DNA of 64,000 nucleotides from Sanderia malayensis (Eukaryota; Cnidaria; Scyphozoa; Semaeostomeae; Pelagiidae): the NCBI GenBank assembly GCA_013076295.1, contig RQOL01000699.1, forward strand, positions 4,960,001 to 5,024,000, in the 5' to 3' direction. Positions 12,505 through 22,081 of the stretch are shown piece after piece (the first letter of the stretch is position 1; each line of letters opens with the position of its first letter). Both the position numbers and the translations under genes were made by a program. Below the pieces are notes generated by a model that was not told where the DNA came from, did no database searches, and saw only the letters and a list, made by a program, of their open reading frames with translations.

Positions 12505-12621
12505 ATTTTTAACTTTTGAACTTTTTAAACTTTCAAACTTTTAAACTGGTAAATAATTATTTTTGTATGTAAGTGTCCTCAATTAGCAATTATGCTAAAT
12601 TTATTTGACACATAAATAAAG

Positions 12622-12622
12622 T

Positions 12623-12651
<29 letters not shown>
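12622..12651. repeat. GAT trinucleotide microsatellite
   Basis: About ten tandem GAT units directly after the likely polyadenylation signal of the upstream small gene. Confidence 0.9.
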
Positions 12652-12653
<2 letters not shown>

Positions 12654-12880
12654 ATATAAGTTTTTAACATTATTATCATTATAATAATGTTAAAAATGAT
12701 AATTGAGAAAAAGTATTACTGTGTATTCTTATATGCTTCTACCTCTCAACTGCGCAAGCATCACTTTATGGCTCGAACCTTCTTTGAATGATTACATAAT
12801 CTTCATTCGAATTGGCATACCTTAATCAGGTGGGCTAGAACCGACCTCTTAACTGCGCATGCGCCGGATTTCGAGTAATC

Positions 12881-12888
12881 TATAAAAA
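12881..12888 (+). promoter_or_regulatory. TATA box upstream of the Bcl-2-like gene
   Basis: TATAAAAA lies 34 bases before the ATG at 12922, as expected for a compact viral-type transcription unit; a 'gcgcatgcgc' palindrome sits about 25 bases further upstream. Confidence 0.5.
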
Positions 12889-12921
12889 CGATCGATTTCA
12901 CTTATTATCTCAGTAGCAAAG

Positions 12922-13452
12922 ATGTTGTTAACATTAGCACAAATTATAATTAATGACTTTAGGTCATTTCTGCAAAGAACAAAAAAAGATTTGCTCCTAG
13001 TCTATTTGAAGGAACATTTTAGAGATGTAATGGGCATTAATACAAAGGTTCAAGTTCGGCGCATATATCTTGGGAAAGTATACAAGAATTTACACAAGTT
13101 TATGGGATTTGCTCGAATAAGCGTTAATCTTGGAAATCTACCACAAGCAAAGGATGCTGAAGATGGGTTGCTGATTGAAGAATCTCCGGTGAATGAAGAT
13201 GGATGGAAAGACAGGATCAATGACACCTTGAAAACACTATTCAATGAAAGTTTTTCTGATGGAAATGGAAACTTGGGAAGGTTTGCTGTGATACTCCTTT
13301 GGATAGAGAAGCAAATTATCTATCATCACGCAAAGAAACAATACAACATTAGTAGTTTATGGGTGGATTGTTTACTTTATAACATTAAATATGATTGTGT
13401 TCTTAGAGAATGGGGAGATGTTGAAATTATACAAAATGATATCCTCATGTAA
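12922..13452 (+). CDS. Bcl-2-like protein encoded by the Polinton-like element
   Basis: 176 codons from the ATG at 12922 to TAA. The segment near residues 108-125, 'LFNESFSDGNGNLGR' followed by hydrophobic residues, fits the BH1 signature of Bcl-2 proteins (LF-DG--NWGR), with Leu in place of the usual Trp. Near the C-terminus 'REWGDVEII' is placed like a weak BH2. No C-terminal membrane anchor is evident. Bcl-2 homologues carried by DNA viruses usually block host-cell apoptosis at mitochondria; that role is inferred here. The same segment superficially resembles a Fic motif (FxDGNG), but it lacks the catalytic His and the Arg directly after NG. TATA box upstream at 12881. The frame is intact, so selection or recent insertion is possible. 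Confidence 0.5.
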   Translation: MLLTLAQIIINDFRSFLQRTKKDLLLVYLKEHFRDVMGINTKVQVRRIYLGKVYKNLHKFMGFARISVNLGNLPQAKDAEDGLLIEESPVNEDGWKDRINDTLKTLFNESFSDGNGNLGRFAVILLWIEKQIIYHHAKKQYNISSLWVDCLLYNIKYDCVLREWGDVEIIQNDILM

Positions 13453-13481
13453 ATGCGTGTTTTTATTTGTATGCATGGGTC

Positions 13482-13489
13482 TATATAAG
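13482..13489 (+). promoter_or_regulatory. TATA box for the basic-protein gene cluster
   Basis: TATATAAG lies 30 bases after the Bcl-2-like stop codon and about 27 bases before the ATG of the short ORF at 13516. Confidence 0.45.
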
Positions 13490-13515
13490 GAATCTGCATC
13501 ATTACAATAATCAAA

Positions 13516-13608
13516 ATGGCACAATGTCGGAGGGCAATGCACGCATTCATTAAACAGCTTTTTCGTCTTAAATTTCTTATAAAAACAATGCATTTACCTC
13601 ATAAATAA
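13516..13608 (+). CDS. Very short ORF (30 residues) preceding the basic protein
   Basis: ATG 13516 to TAA 13608, ending two bases before the ATG at 13611. The peptide is basic and hydrophobic ('AFIKQLFRLKFLIK'), which could form an amphipathic helix. Position under the TATA box at 13482 suggests it is the first ORF on that transcript: a tiny element protein, an upstream regulatory ORF, or chance. Confidence 0.3.
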   Translation: MAQCRRAMHAFIKQLFRLKFLIKTMHLPHK

Positions 13609-13610
13609 AG

Positions 13611-13889
13611 ATGGGTAAGCGCAAGAGACAGAGTAGAAAGAAACGGCTCACTAAGAGAATTAGGGGTAAAGATCTTTCTAAAAACATACAAAATTGGGTT
13701 GTGAAAACAGCTATTGCAGCAACACCACTACCAGGATTACAGCGAGAGTTGAAACCAACAATATGGAAAAAGGGTTGGAAAAAACCAAAACCCCTACAAT
13801 TCATCCCTAGGGAATTTTGGAGAGCTGCCGGAGTACCGAAAAAACAACGCGATAAGTGGGCATATGCAGATGAAGAATTTAAGAAATAG
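13611..13889 (+). CDS. Small, highly basic protein, candidate virion core protein
   Basis: 92 codons, intact. The first 20 residues are almost all Lys/Arg/Gln/Ser ('GKRKRQSRKKRLTKRIR'), followed by a Trp/Pro-rich middle ('KKGWKKPKPLQF') and a Lys-rich end. No enzyme motif. Adenovirus-, adintovirus- and Polinton-type genomes carry small basic DNA-binding core proteins, and the position between other element genes supports such a role by analogy only. It overlaps the preceding gene's AATAAA. Confidence 0.45.
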   Translation: MGKRKRQSRKKRLTKRIRGKDLSKNIQNWVVKTAIAATPLPGLQRELKPTIWKKGWKKPKPLQFIPREFWRAAGVPKKQRDKWAYADEEFKK

Positions 13890-13937
13890 ATTATAAAAGA
13901 AGGAAGAACGCTACAATTTAATAGCTATAATATAATC

Positions 13938-14401
13938 ATGGCTAGTATAGCAGCAAGTGTTGTAGCATCAATGCTGATAGACGATATGTTGAAGGATGAT
14001 GGTGGAGTTGAAGCGACTAAACTAATGACGGGTGAAGGAAAGTATAAAAGGGATAGAATACGAAAACGTGAAAGGAGAGGAGAGAGGAAATCAACAAACA
14101 TGGGTTCCGCAATAGCTCGTGTAGCAGCTAGGCAAGCTATTAAACAAGCTGTAAGACAGGGTGGAAGAGCGATAGCAAAACGAGTTAGTAAACAAGCTGT
14201 TAAGAAAATAGCATTGAGAGGTGCTAAGAAAGCTGCAAAGGTGGAGCAATCGTTGCAGCTGGATATGGTTTAGACACAGCTATGAGGAAAATGCAAGGCG
14301 GCCGAAAGTGGAGGATGCGAAGGAGGCTGGTTCGAAAGAAGCATATGAAAGGTAGACGAAGTGGGACTAGATCTATAAAAATAGCAAGAGTAAGAACCTA
14401 A
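13938..14401 (+). pseudogene. Second basic protein, probably frameshifted, core-protein-like
   Basis: The open frame from ATG 13938 runs to 14273 (111 codons). It has an Ala/Met-rich start ('ASIAASVVASMLIDDML') and then long Arg/Lys/Ala-rich stretches. Around 14240 the reading quality shifts to another frame that stays open to TAA at 14399-14401 and continues a Gly/Ala then Arg-rich composition. One base was therefore probably lost near that point. The composition (hydrophobic head, basic tail) recalls precursor core or minor capsid proteins of adenovirus-like elements; this is inference from composition and context. Confidence 0.4.
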
Positions 14402-14507
14402 CATTTTTAAATGAACAAAATTGAAAGAAATAGATGAACAAATCTCAGACAAAAAGCTCATTTCCAATAAGAAGTTCGTGGAGATAGGAGCTCGAGAATA
14501 ATTCATA

Positions 14508-15059
14508 ATGAATCGAGTATACAAAATTAATGTTGATGAAGAAGAAAGAAAGATGTTACATTCTATTTTAAAGTCAGAAGGTGAAGTTGACTGTATAAAC
14601 AAGGCAAATTTAGAGGATGCTTATGTATATCTAAGAACGATAAGAGAGGTTGTGCTTGATAGAAATTACATTACTCGATTTACAATCGACACTGACATGA
14701 TAAAAGAAACACATGAATTTATTTTACCTGAATATCATGGTAAATTTGCAAATAGTGTAAGATGTGCACGCATGAGTGAAACAGAGATAATAGAATATTG
14801 TAAACCTGATCAGATATAAATTTTATTAAGCCAATTAATAAAGAGGCAGCATTACTATAATCCAATAGAATACACAGCATTGTTATTATGGATTCATCCT
14901 TTTCCTGATGGAAATGGAAGGTTGGCGAAGTTGCTGTATCATTATTTAACTGGAGATTTAATAGAGTGGAATCAGGATAAATTTTTAAATGATATGATTA
15001 AAGTTCAAGCAGAAATTGTAGATGAATTTACCTCAAACACTTTCGAAAGAAAGTTCTAG
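14508..15059 (+). pseudogene. Fic-domain protein with one in-frame stop, in the Polinton-like element
   Basis: ATG 14508; the same frame stays open to TAG at 15059 except for a single TAA at 14817-14819. The downstream half contains 'HPFPDGNGR' (His codon 14895-14897), an exact match to the Fic core HxFxDGNGR. In that motif the His is catalytic, Asp/Asn/Gly bind Mg and phosphates, and Arg contacts the nucleotide. Fic enzymes transfer AMP or related groups to Ser/Thr/Tyr of target proteins. The N-terminal half holds the helices expected before the core. At about 183 residues it is near the size of a minimal Fic domain. The stop could reflect decay, a sequencing error or readthrough. It is the last gene before the right inverted repeat. 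Confidence 0.7.
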
Positions 15060-15239
15060 AACATTCGAACTTCGAATGCTAACACCACCTTTCAATAATA
15101 ACTAGAAACTTCGAAGAAGGTTCTAGAACATTCGAACGATGATGTAATCGAGAAAATTAGCAGGAGGTGGTGTGAAAGAAAGCGTAAAAAGCGATTACGA
15201 AGTGGTGGAAAGAAAAAAACCAAAAAAACATAAGCAGAA

Positions 15240-15344
15240 AAACTCTAACATCATATAGAAAGCTTCCAGAAGTTTCCAGGAGCAGAAGTTTCCAGAAGCA
15301 GAAGCTTCCAGAAGCTATCAGCCAATCAGATCACAGAGATTTTT
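15240..15344. repeat. Short imperfect AGAAGTTTCCAG-type repeats
   Basis: Several tandem and near-tandem variants of 'cagaagtttccag' between the Fic-like gene and the right inverted repeat; a related 'cagaaacttctgg' lies at the inner edge of the left repeat. Confidence 0.5.
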
Positions 15345-15820
15345 CAGAAGTTTCTGCTTTCTCATGACAGAGATTTGACGCGTACATTCGAACATCGCAT
15401 TCGAAAGTTTCTGATTGGTTCTTTGAATTCAATCTCGAGCCGAGAACGTGAATTTGCCAGTTCCTCGATATTTTTGTGTTTTCTTGCGATTTATTTAACA
15501 AATTCTTATCATCTTATAAGTGCATGGAAAATATGAAATAATTCATTCAATAAAATCAACAGATTTTCTTTTTATTGCTGTAAAAATCTTTTTCATAAAC
15601 AAAACCGTTTTTTAGTTATTAAGCTTTTTATGGGTTTTTTATCAGCTTTGGCGATGTTTTGCAACTTCAAACTAACTTTCCACAACCTTCCCGTTATCGT
15701 CTTCGATTATTTTTACTGTTCATGCTCTTTTCAATTCTCGAAGTTTCTCGCGCATGCGTGATCTTAACACTAAAATAAAATAAAAATTCTACTGCGCAGG
15801 ACCCCACTCCCTCTCCTACT
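15345..15820 (-). repeat. Right terminal inverted repeat of the Polinton-like element
   Basis: Inverted copy of 11531-12026, ending '...ctctcctact' at 15820. It lacks about ten bases near the tip and has scattered substitutions relative to the left arm. Confidence 0.85.
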
Positions 15821-15839
15821 GGCTTAGAGTCTGGAGGAA

Positions 15840-16835
15840 GGGGGAGGAAAAAGACAACCCTAATTATTACAAGCCGGTTTTTATGAGGACCCCTCTGTTA
15901 TGGTGTGGGGCTGCATTAGCAAAAATGGTGTTGGCCGGCTGGTGGTAGTTGATGGGAACATTGATGGCACAAATTATTGCGAAATAATCGATAAAAACTT
16001 ACCTTCATCCATCGAAAAATGCTTTGGTGATAAAGACCACCCAATAATATTTCAGCAAGATAATGCTAGACCCCATTCTGCGAGATATACCATGATTTAT
16101 TTCCAACTAAGAAGCATTCTAAGACTCAGGTGGCCATCCCAAAGCCCAGATGTCGAGACACACTAATACTCAAAGACCCAATCGAGAACGATTGGTCATA
16201 TAGGAAGAGAAAGCTCAACAAAGATCCACCCAAAAATAAAACTGAGCTTGTTCAAAAAATCTTTAAAGTTTGGGAAGATGTTCCAGTTATTTTTTTACAA
16301 CGGCTTTACGATTCCATGCAAGCAAGACTGAAAGCTGCAATTCAAAGTAAAGGCCACATGACAAAATATTGACGTCTTTTTGGAAGAACGCTCCTCGACT
16401 TAAATGTTATTTTATTTATTGATATTGTAATGTTCTTAGATTGTTTTGTTAGTTCTTTGTGAAGCGAAATAACTTGAAATTCCGACTCTAATGAAATTTC
16501 TTTTCCATGTGCGTTTGTCTGTGAAATAACTTAAATTTTTTCAGGTTTCTCTGAGCGATGTTCAAGTCATGTGACCTAGCCAGCCCTAGGCCATTCAAGT
16601 CATGTCAATATTTCATCAATAAAATCATTAAAATCGAACAAATCGGATGTTTTTTAAGATATAATTCAAAAGTTGAAGCATTTCTTGTTAATTATGAGTA
16701 TTTTTAAGATTGGTTAGACTACGTTTTCTCAGAGAGGGTCGCACATATTAGGGCAATTTTCCTTAACAACACGTTGAAAAACGCAACGCCATGATTCTTT
16801 TATCTAAGTGTCCCAATATATTTTGAACGGGAATG
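15840..16835 (+). pseudogene. Tc1/mariner transposase, catalytic 3' half, frameshifted
   Basis: The frame at 15900 reads 'VMVWGCISKNG', 'GTNYCEIIDKNL' and 'FQQDNARPHSA', the second catalytic Asp region of Tc1-type DDE transposases. A frameshift follows near 16130 ('WPSQSPD'), and the next frame gives the terminal 'W-DVP---LQRLYDSMQARLKA' and 'KG-MTKY'. The N-terminal DNA-binding part is missing, cut at the Polinton-like right end (15820). A conserved-looking right terminus ('tgtcccaatatattttgaac') lies at about 16808-16830. Dead copy. Confidence 0.75.
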
Positions 16836-16839
16836 TACA

Positions 16840-17604
16840 AGATGTTACTATCATCAATGAAATCATAAATAAAGCAACATAAATAAAGTAAGGAAGAAGA
16901 GAGAATTAATGTGAAAAATAACACACAAAATGAGAAACCAGCTGCTAAAAAGAAATTGCAATTTGGGAGGAAAAGAAAACGATTAGTTACGGAAACTGTT
17001 GAAGGTCAGGACAATGAAAACACTGCTCCAGTCATTCAATTTGTTGATGAAAATCATTTGCAGTTATTTCACAAGGAAAAAAAGAAAAAACATTGACACA
17101 GGTTACAAATTGTTTGTTGGGAATCCTCAAAAGCGGCGGCGCGCGCACAAGAACATGGGCATGGTTGTTGCAGATGACTCATGTATGAGCCAAATCACCT
17201 ATTTGTACTTTATTACTTCATTTTGCGACATTTTTTCACTCTTAGTAATTTTAGAATAAAATCTTCCTTTTTCCTGTTTTTTATAATTTGATTGGTTGAT
17301 TTCATATGTATACGTCAAAGGATACAATCATATATTGCTGTATTAGATTAGATTAGTTCAGTTGTATTGAAGTTGCTTTGGAGTTGCGTTGAAAAATTAT
17401 GAGAAAACGATAAACACTGCGTATGTACTTCTTTGTGTGGTTCCTTAACCCATAGTAAAAGAAACAGAGAGCTGGATTGCGATCCACAACATTGTTGCTC
17501 CGAGAGACGTTCGACAAATTTTTTCGAAAATTTTCCGATCGCAGAAGATACTGAGAATTTATGATTTATTTTCTGTGATTTTCATTGCTTGAAGAGGTTT
17601 TATA
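16840..17604 (+). repeat. Leader segment duplicated at 11135-11530, with a ~380-base extra block
   Basis: Contains the Lys/Arg-rich ORF 16911-17096 and the 110-base leader of the transposase at 17605, both also present upstream of 11531. The relative lacks 17115-17496. The extra block is bracketed by ATTGTT at 17109-17114 and 17491-17496, and the relative reads 'acaacttgttg' across that point, so this looks like an insertion with a 6-base duplication; deletion in the other copy is the alternative. Confidence 0.5.
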
Positions 17605-18345
17605 ATGTCGAAACAAGTTATTATTGGAGAGAGAAAGAAGGCGTACGTTTATTTACTTCGGCAGGAGTCGAAGCTCTCCTATCGAGAAATCGCTAGACGG
17701 TGTAAGATCTCAAAGTCTAGCGTGGAGAGGATATGCAAGGAGGGATTGGAAGAGAAAGTCCCTAAGAAAAGGAGTGGCAGGCCGGAAATCCGAAGCCGCA
17801 GGAACAAAGATCGCTTCCTTCGAAAGTTCAAAACTATGAGGGAAAGCAATCCTAATGTCTATGTGATGGATGTGGCGAAGGAATGCGATATCACGGAGAT
17901 GAGTAAGAAGACCTTGTGCCGAGTGTTTACTACCTCCGGTTATCAGTATATTCGCCATAGAAGGAAAGGTCTGCTGACCCCTAAAGATAAGAAGAAGAGG
18001 GTGGCATATGCCCTAAAGGCCTTGAAAGATACCAGCCCTGCTTTTTGGACAGAGGATGTGTTACTGTACCTGGATGCACTATCCTTCGTCCATAAGTCGA
18101 ATCCATACGAGGATGCTCTGTACCCAGCAGGCAGAGTATGGAGGAAGCCGGGTGAAGGCCTGGAAATAACAGCAAAAGGGGAGAAAGATCTGCCAGGTAG
18201 AAGGGTATGTCACTATATGGTAGGTACTTGCCATGGCGCTGGGGCTGTGTTGGTGGAGGAGTATTCGACCATGAATGGCAAGCATTTTTCTAATTGCTGC
18301 GAAGCAGCCCTTTCTAATCTTGGAGGGACTCGATTTGAGTTATGA
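17605..18345 (+). pseudogene. Tc1/mariner-like transposase, N-terminal two thirds
   Basis: 246 codons from ATG 17605. Residues ~20-45 form a helix-turn-helix ('KLSYREIARRCKISKSSVERI'-type), followed by 'KRSGRP', the AT-hook-like linker of Tc1 transposases, and a second DNA-binding helix set. 'VLLYLDALSFVHK' sits where the first catalytic Asp is expected, and 'RVWRKPGEG' follows. The ORF ends before the second Asp (DN) and the final Asp/Glu, so the protein is truncated and inactive unless spliced. It belongs to a different subfamily from the fragment at 15840. Confidence 0.65.
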
Positions 18346-18784
18346 TGATTACATTAACCCAAACCACGTGACCCAAACAATAACTATTGCGCAATAATTT
18401 AAACCAATCAGCAAGCAATTAAATTGTCGGAAAAAAGAAACATTTGTCAACAAAATTGTCTGTCATGGCGGTTAAAATCCCGCCGAGCTGTGAGAAAGTG
18501 ATGTTTTTATTTAGGGTTGCTGCCACATATAGTTTCAAAAAACAACTTTAAACAAACATTTTTCAAAAGAGCAATAGTTTTTCTAAATTTCTTTCGGACT
18601 GAATTTTAAAATTCATCGTAATAACAAAGATATGAGAACAAAAACATGCCATATCTTCATTGTTTTTCCATATTTTTGGCTCAATTCATTAGCAAGAGTA
18701 AATAAAGCTTGTTGTTTATTTAAAATATGGCGAAATTTCATTAAATTTCATGAAGATATTTCATGAAGATATGGCTTCCAAGAT
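18346..18784. other. No gene recognised
   Basis: AT-rich stretch between the truncated transposase and the decayed gene below; nothing identifiable. Confidence 0.35.
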
Positions 18785-19391
18785 TTGGAAACCAAAAAGA
18801 TCATGAACCTTGCTGTCTTTGCAGATTTGGTACAAGATATTTCTCGCATGTGTCATGTGTCATGTCAAACAATTACACCACCAAAGTTTACCGAGCTGAT
18901 TCTGCAAATTGATACAGTCAACATTACTTATGACAACATTCAGAAAAAACTGTTGACAATATCTGCATAACACTGTATTTCATTACCATATATATCATTA
19001 CAAGTCTTTATGTTATGAATACTGCTTCTTTTATTTTTCTTGTTCTTTTCTAACTCATTGCCCCCAGATAGTGCCATCTGCCACCATATAATTTTATCTA
19101 ACCTTGACGGCGTAAACATGCCAAGATAAGATTTATCAATACCAACCTCAGGAAATGCTCACTCAAATGGTATTTTGCTTAGGATTTCCAAAGTGCTTAA
19201 AAGGGTGATGACTAAAGGTGCCTGCCGCAAAACAAATTTCATATTTTGCCCATAATTCTTAGCAGCACTGTTTGCACCCTGCAAGATTCTAGATTCAAAA
19301 CAGTGGGTTTCTCAATAACTTGGCAAAGTCTCATAAATGAAATTTTGGCGGAACAATTTTGTGGTGAGAGGCTGTCAAACGACCGTCTTAA

Positions 19392-20903
19392 AGGCCTACT
19401 GCAATCAAAAATCACTTTCCCGTTTTTTTTCATAAAATGAAATTTCAATCTTTACTGATTACTTTGGTGCCTGTTTTGTTTTTATTCGATCACGATAAGT
19501 ATACTAAATTTGGCTTTGAAATGGGGCACCGACTGCAACATGGTATGACGTCATAACCAGGACACAAATCGACTTTTATAATGAGAGAGTATCGGGAAAA
19601 GTTTTCAAATCTGCACTATGCGTAACTTCGGCCCTTATTAAAAAATCGCATCCCAGGATACAATACTATAACTTTCCGCGCGTCGTTTCAGCTATTAACC
19701 AAAAAAATTGAACTTGCGGTAACGCTATAGGGGCGCTTTGAAAAAGGGTACTACAAACCGCGCGGTCAGTCAAAAGACATCTTATTCCGCGCGGTCTGAT
19801 TTCCAAGCAGCTGGAAGCATTCACAAAGGAAGTTTGTCAGAAATCATGGATGGCGGAGCTGTGTTAGTAAAACTAGCAGCAAGCACGATGGCCGGGGTTG
19901 TTGTTAGGTGAGCAGGCAAAGTAAGCTGTTACAGCAGTTAAGTCAATTAATAAATGGGATTTTCAAGCAGCCGTTTTCAAAACAAATTTGAAATGAAATG
20001 AAACAGAGAAGGAGAGCTGAAGGCGTGCGTTTTGCTCACAATACACATAGGCCAGACAGAAATTAAAAACATAAAGCTGCCACGGAACCACCACTTTCAT
20101 TTTTTATCCATTTGGAATTTTGGAACCATCGTGTTTCAAGAGAAAACTTGTAACACATCTGACTATGATAATAAATTGCTATGCAGAATATTGCGATTAG
20201 TTCTATTTTATTTCTCCAACTTCTACCCCGATGAAAACACTGTAGCAACTTGGCGTTCCAGCCAGACGTGATGTAAAAGTAATTCGTTTTGATAAGACTG
20301 GACTGACAACAACTTAGCAGCATCAGATATATCTTAAAAAGCCAACTCTGAGCGTAAATAGTCCATGTAGATTCTGAAAACATCTCTGCATTCTCTCACA
20401 CACAGCATATGCGACTCCTCAGTCAAGTCAAATGCAAAAGTATATTTCATCTCGACACTGGTAATCCCCGTTGTTTGCTTCCGCTCTCCGCCGCGGCTGA
20501 TCGCCCTCCCGCAGTTTGACGTCACGACCAAAACTGCCCCAATTCAGACCCCAATTACTCCCCCCAAATCGCTTTCTAAAATTATGAAAAAAATTTTAAA
20601 ATTTGTGAAAACACTTTAATATTTATGCCTTGGGATGCGATTTTTAATTAATTAGTTATTTATTGAGCTAGATGGAGTGGAGCAAAAAGCTACAATACAC
20701 TTCAATACAAAAACTTGAAATGGGTCCTGGTTATTACGTCACGTTTGTCGCAGTTGAAATGGCAAAATCGATGACTTTGCGGGCTTGTAAAAACATTTCT
20801 ACTGGATCAATTTTCATTCTGGAAACGGTTTTATGATCAGTTTGAATAGGTTTACCATGAAATGCAAAAAAATCATATCACTTTTTTTGATTGCAGTAGG
20901 CCT
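19392..20903. mobile_element. Non-autonomous DNA transposon with TTAA target duplication
   Basis: TTAA at 19388-19391 and 20904-20907 flank a 1512-base unit whose ends are inverted repeats AGGCCTACTGCAATCAAAAA. Subterminal inverted similarity continues ('tgacgt-ataaccagga' near 19547 and 20740), and an inner hairpin pair 'aaaaatcgcatccca' lies near 19640 and 20632. No transposase ORF. TTAA duplications are made by Kolobok and piggyBac families. It sits precisely inside the decayed gene 18785-22435. Confidence 0.75.
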
Positions 20904-21299
20904 TTAAGATAAAAGAAGTTGACTTCGAGCTATATGGATTGGCAACCTTTAAGAAATTCTTTCTGGAAATCTGAGTTAAAGCACATAAAGGCCTCAAATG
21001 ATGAGCGCCTTGATGGCAGGCTTTACTCGAGTGGTTTGCGACAACTGAAATGTGCGCTACGATACTTGGCTTGGAACAAAGATAAGAAGAGCACATTTTT
21101 ATCCTGTTTGAAGCCAATCAAAGATGATGGCATCGTCACAGCCGTATTATCAGATCCAGAGACCAAACTTATGGCCATGAATACGGTACAACAGGAAGCT
21201 TGCCAACTAAATCTGCACTCTTTATTTGCATTTGGATTTGCTAACCATCCACCGTTTGAAGCATTTTTAGATGAAACAAAAGTAATTTCTTTGCTGTAT

Positions 21300-22081
21300 C
21301 AGGGCCTCTTTGAACATACAAACTGGGGGCAAGAGCCCCCCCCCAAGCCATGCTGGCTGCCCCCCAGTTAAAGCTTTTTATGATATTTTGCCCCCCCCCC
21401 CAGCAGAGGTCCTTTTTCCCTTTGATGCTTTTATTTTAGCAGTTTCTATTTTCTACACTAAGCAAGAAACCGAAATAGCAACTAAGAATCAAGAAACCGA
21501 GATAAAAATGCTTTTGTTTTCGAACAAGCCTCCCCTTCGACAAGCCTCCCTTTGGAGTCCGCCTTTTTCATATGCTGAGAGGTAGCAAGCAGCTAGTTAC
21601 AAAGTTGCTGTCAAGCTTTTCGGTTGTTTGTCCACACAGTATGACGGTAGAAAAGTGTGTCTCGACATATAACATGCTATTTTCAGACTTGCGAATGGCT
21701 ACAACTGAAAAACCCTTAACTCTCGGTTGATGATCCACTGGAATGAAGTGCCAACAGCAAAGTTCAACCCAAGATCAGCGGTTCAAACTTTTCTTACCAT
21801 GAAGGACCGTAGAATGAATTTGCCAAAATTCACTCATATTATGAAAGAGACATCGTCAAAAAGTTCTTTGGTTGAAATAATTTTTCGCTTTTTTCAGTTT
21901 AGATTTTGTTAAAAGGAAAGCTATCAATCTTAAAATACTCTTTTCTACCATAATTTTTGACTCGCCTGCATCATTATTTTGGCAGTCCTGAAAAATAAAT
22001 TTTTTTCCCACGGTAAAACTGAGGTCACTTTTTTAAAATTTGCCCCCCCCCCCCAGCTCTGATTCCTTAAAAGAGGCCCTG
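21300..22081. mobile_element. hAT-type non-autonomous transposon (MITE-like), 8-base target duplication
   Basis: TGCTGTAT at 21292-21299 is repeated at 22082-22089. The 782-base unit between starts CAGGGCCTCTTT and ends with its inverted copy. An 8-base duplication with CAGGG termini is characteristic of the hAT superfamily. The interior has several long C runs (near 21341, 21353, 21391 and 22043) and no transposase. Removing it restores the reading frame of the interrupted gene. Confidence 0.85.

Larger units (their letters stand above)
11531..15820 (+). mobile_element. Miniature Polinton/adintovirus-like element with long terminal inverted repeats
   Basis: A 4.3 kb unit bounded by inverted repeats of 496 bases (11531-12026) and 476 bases (15345-15820) whose outer ends start AGTAGGAGAGG on both sides. 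Long inverted repeats starting with AG and a packed set of small genes are hallmarks of Polintons/Mavericks and related adintoviruses. Plus-strand genes inside: an acidic zinc-motif protein, a Bcl-2-like protein, a very short ORF, two strongly basic proteins and a Fic-domain protein. Polymerase B, integrase, packaging ATPase, protease and capsid genes are not visible, so it is probably a deletion derivative mobilised by others. The flanks belong to two different Tc1-type fragments; the 6 bases outside each end (aagtta and ggctta) share only the last three, so a target duplication is unproven. Confidence 0.6.

Noticed and set aside
11525..15826. Perfect 6-base target duplication around the Polinton-like element
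   Set aside because: The flanking hexamers aagtta and ggctta share only the last three bases, so a duplication cannot be claimed.
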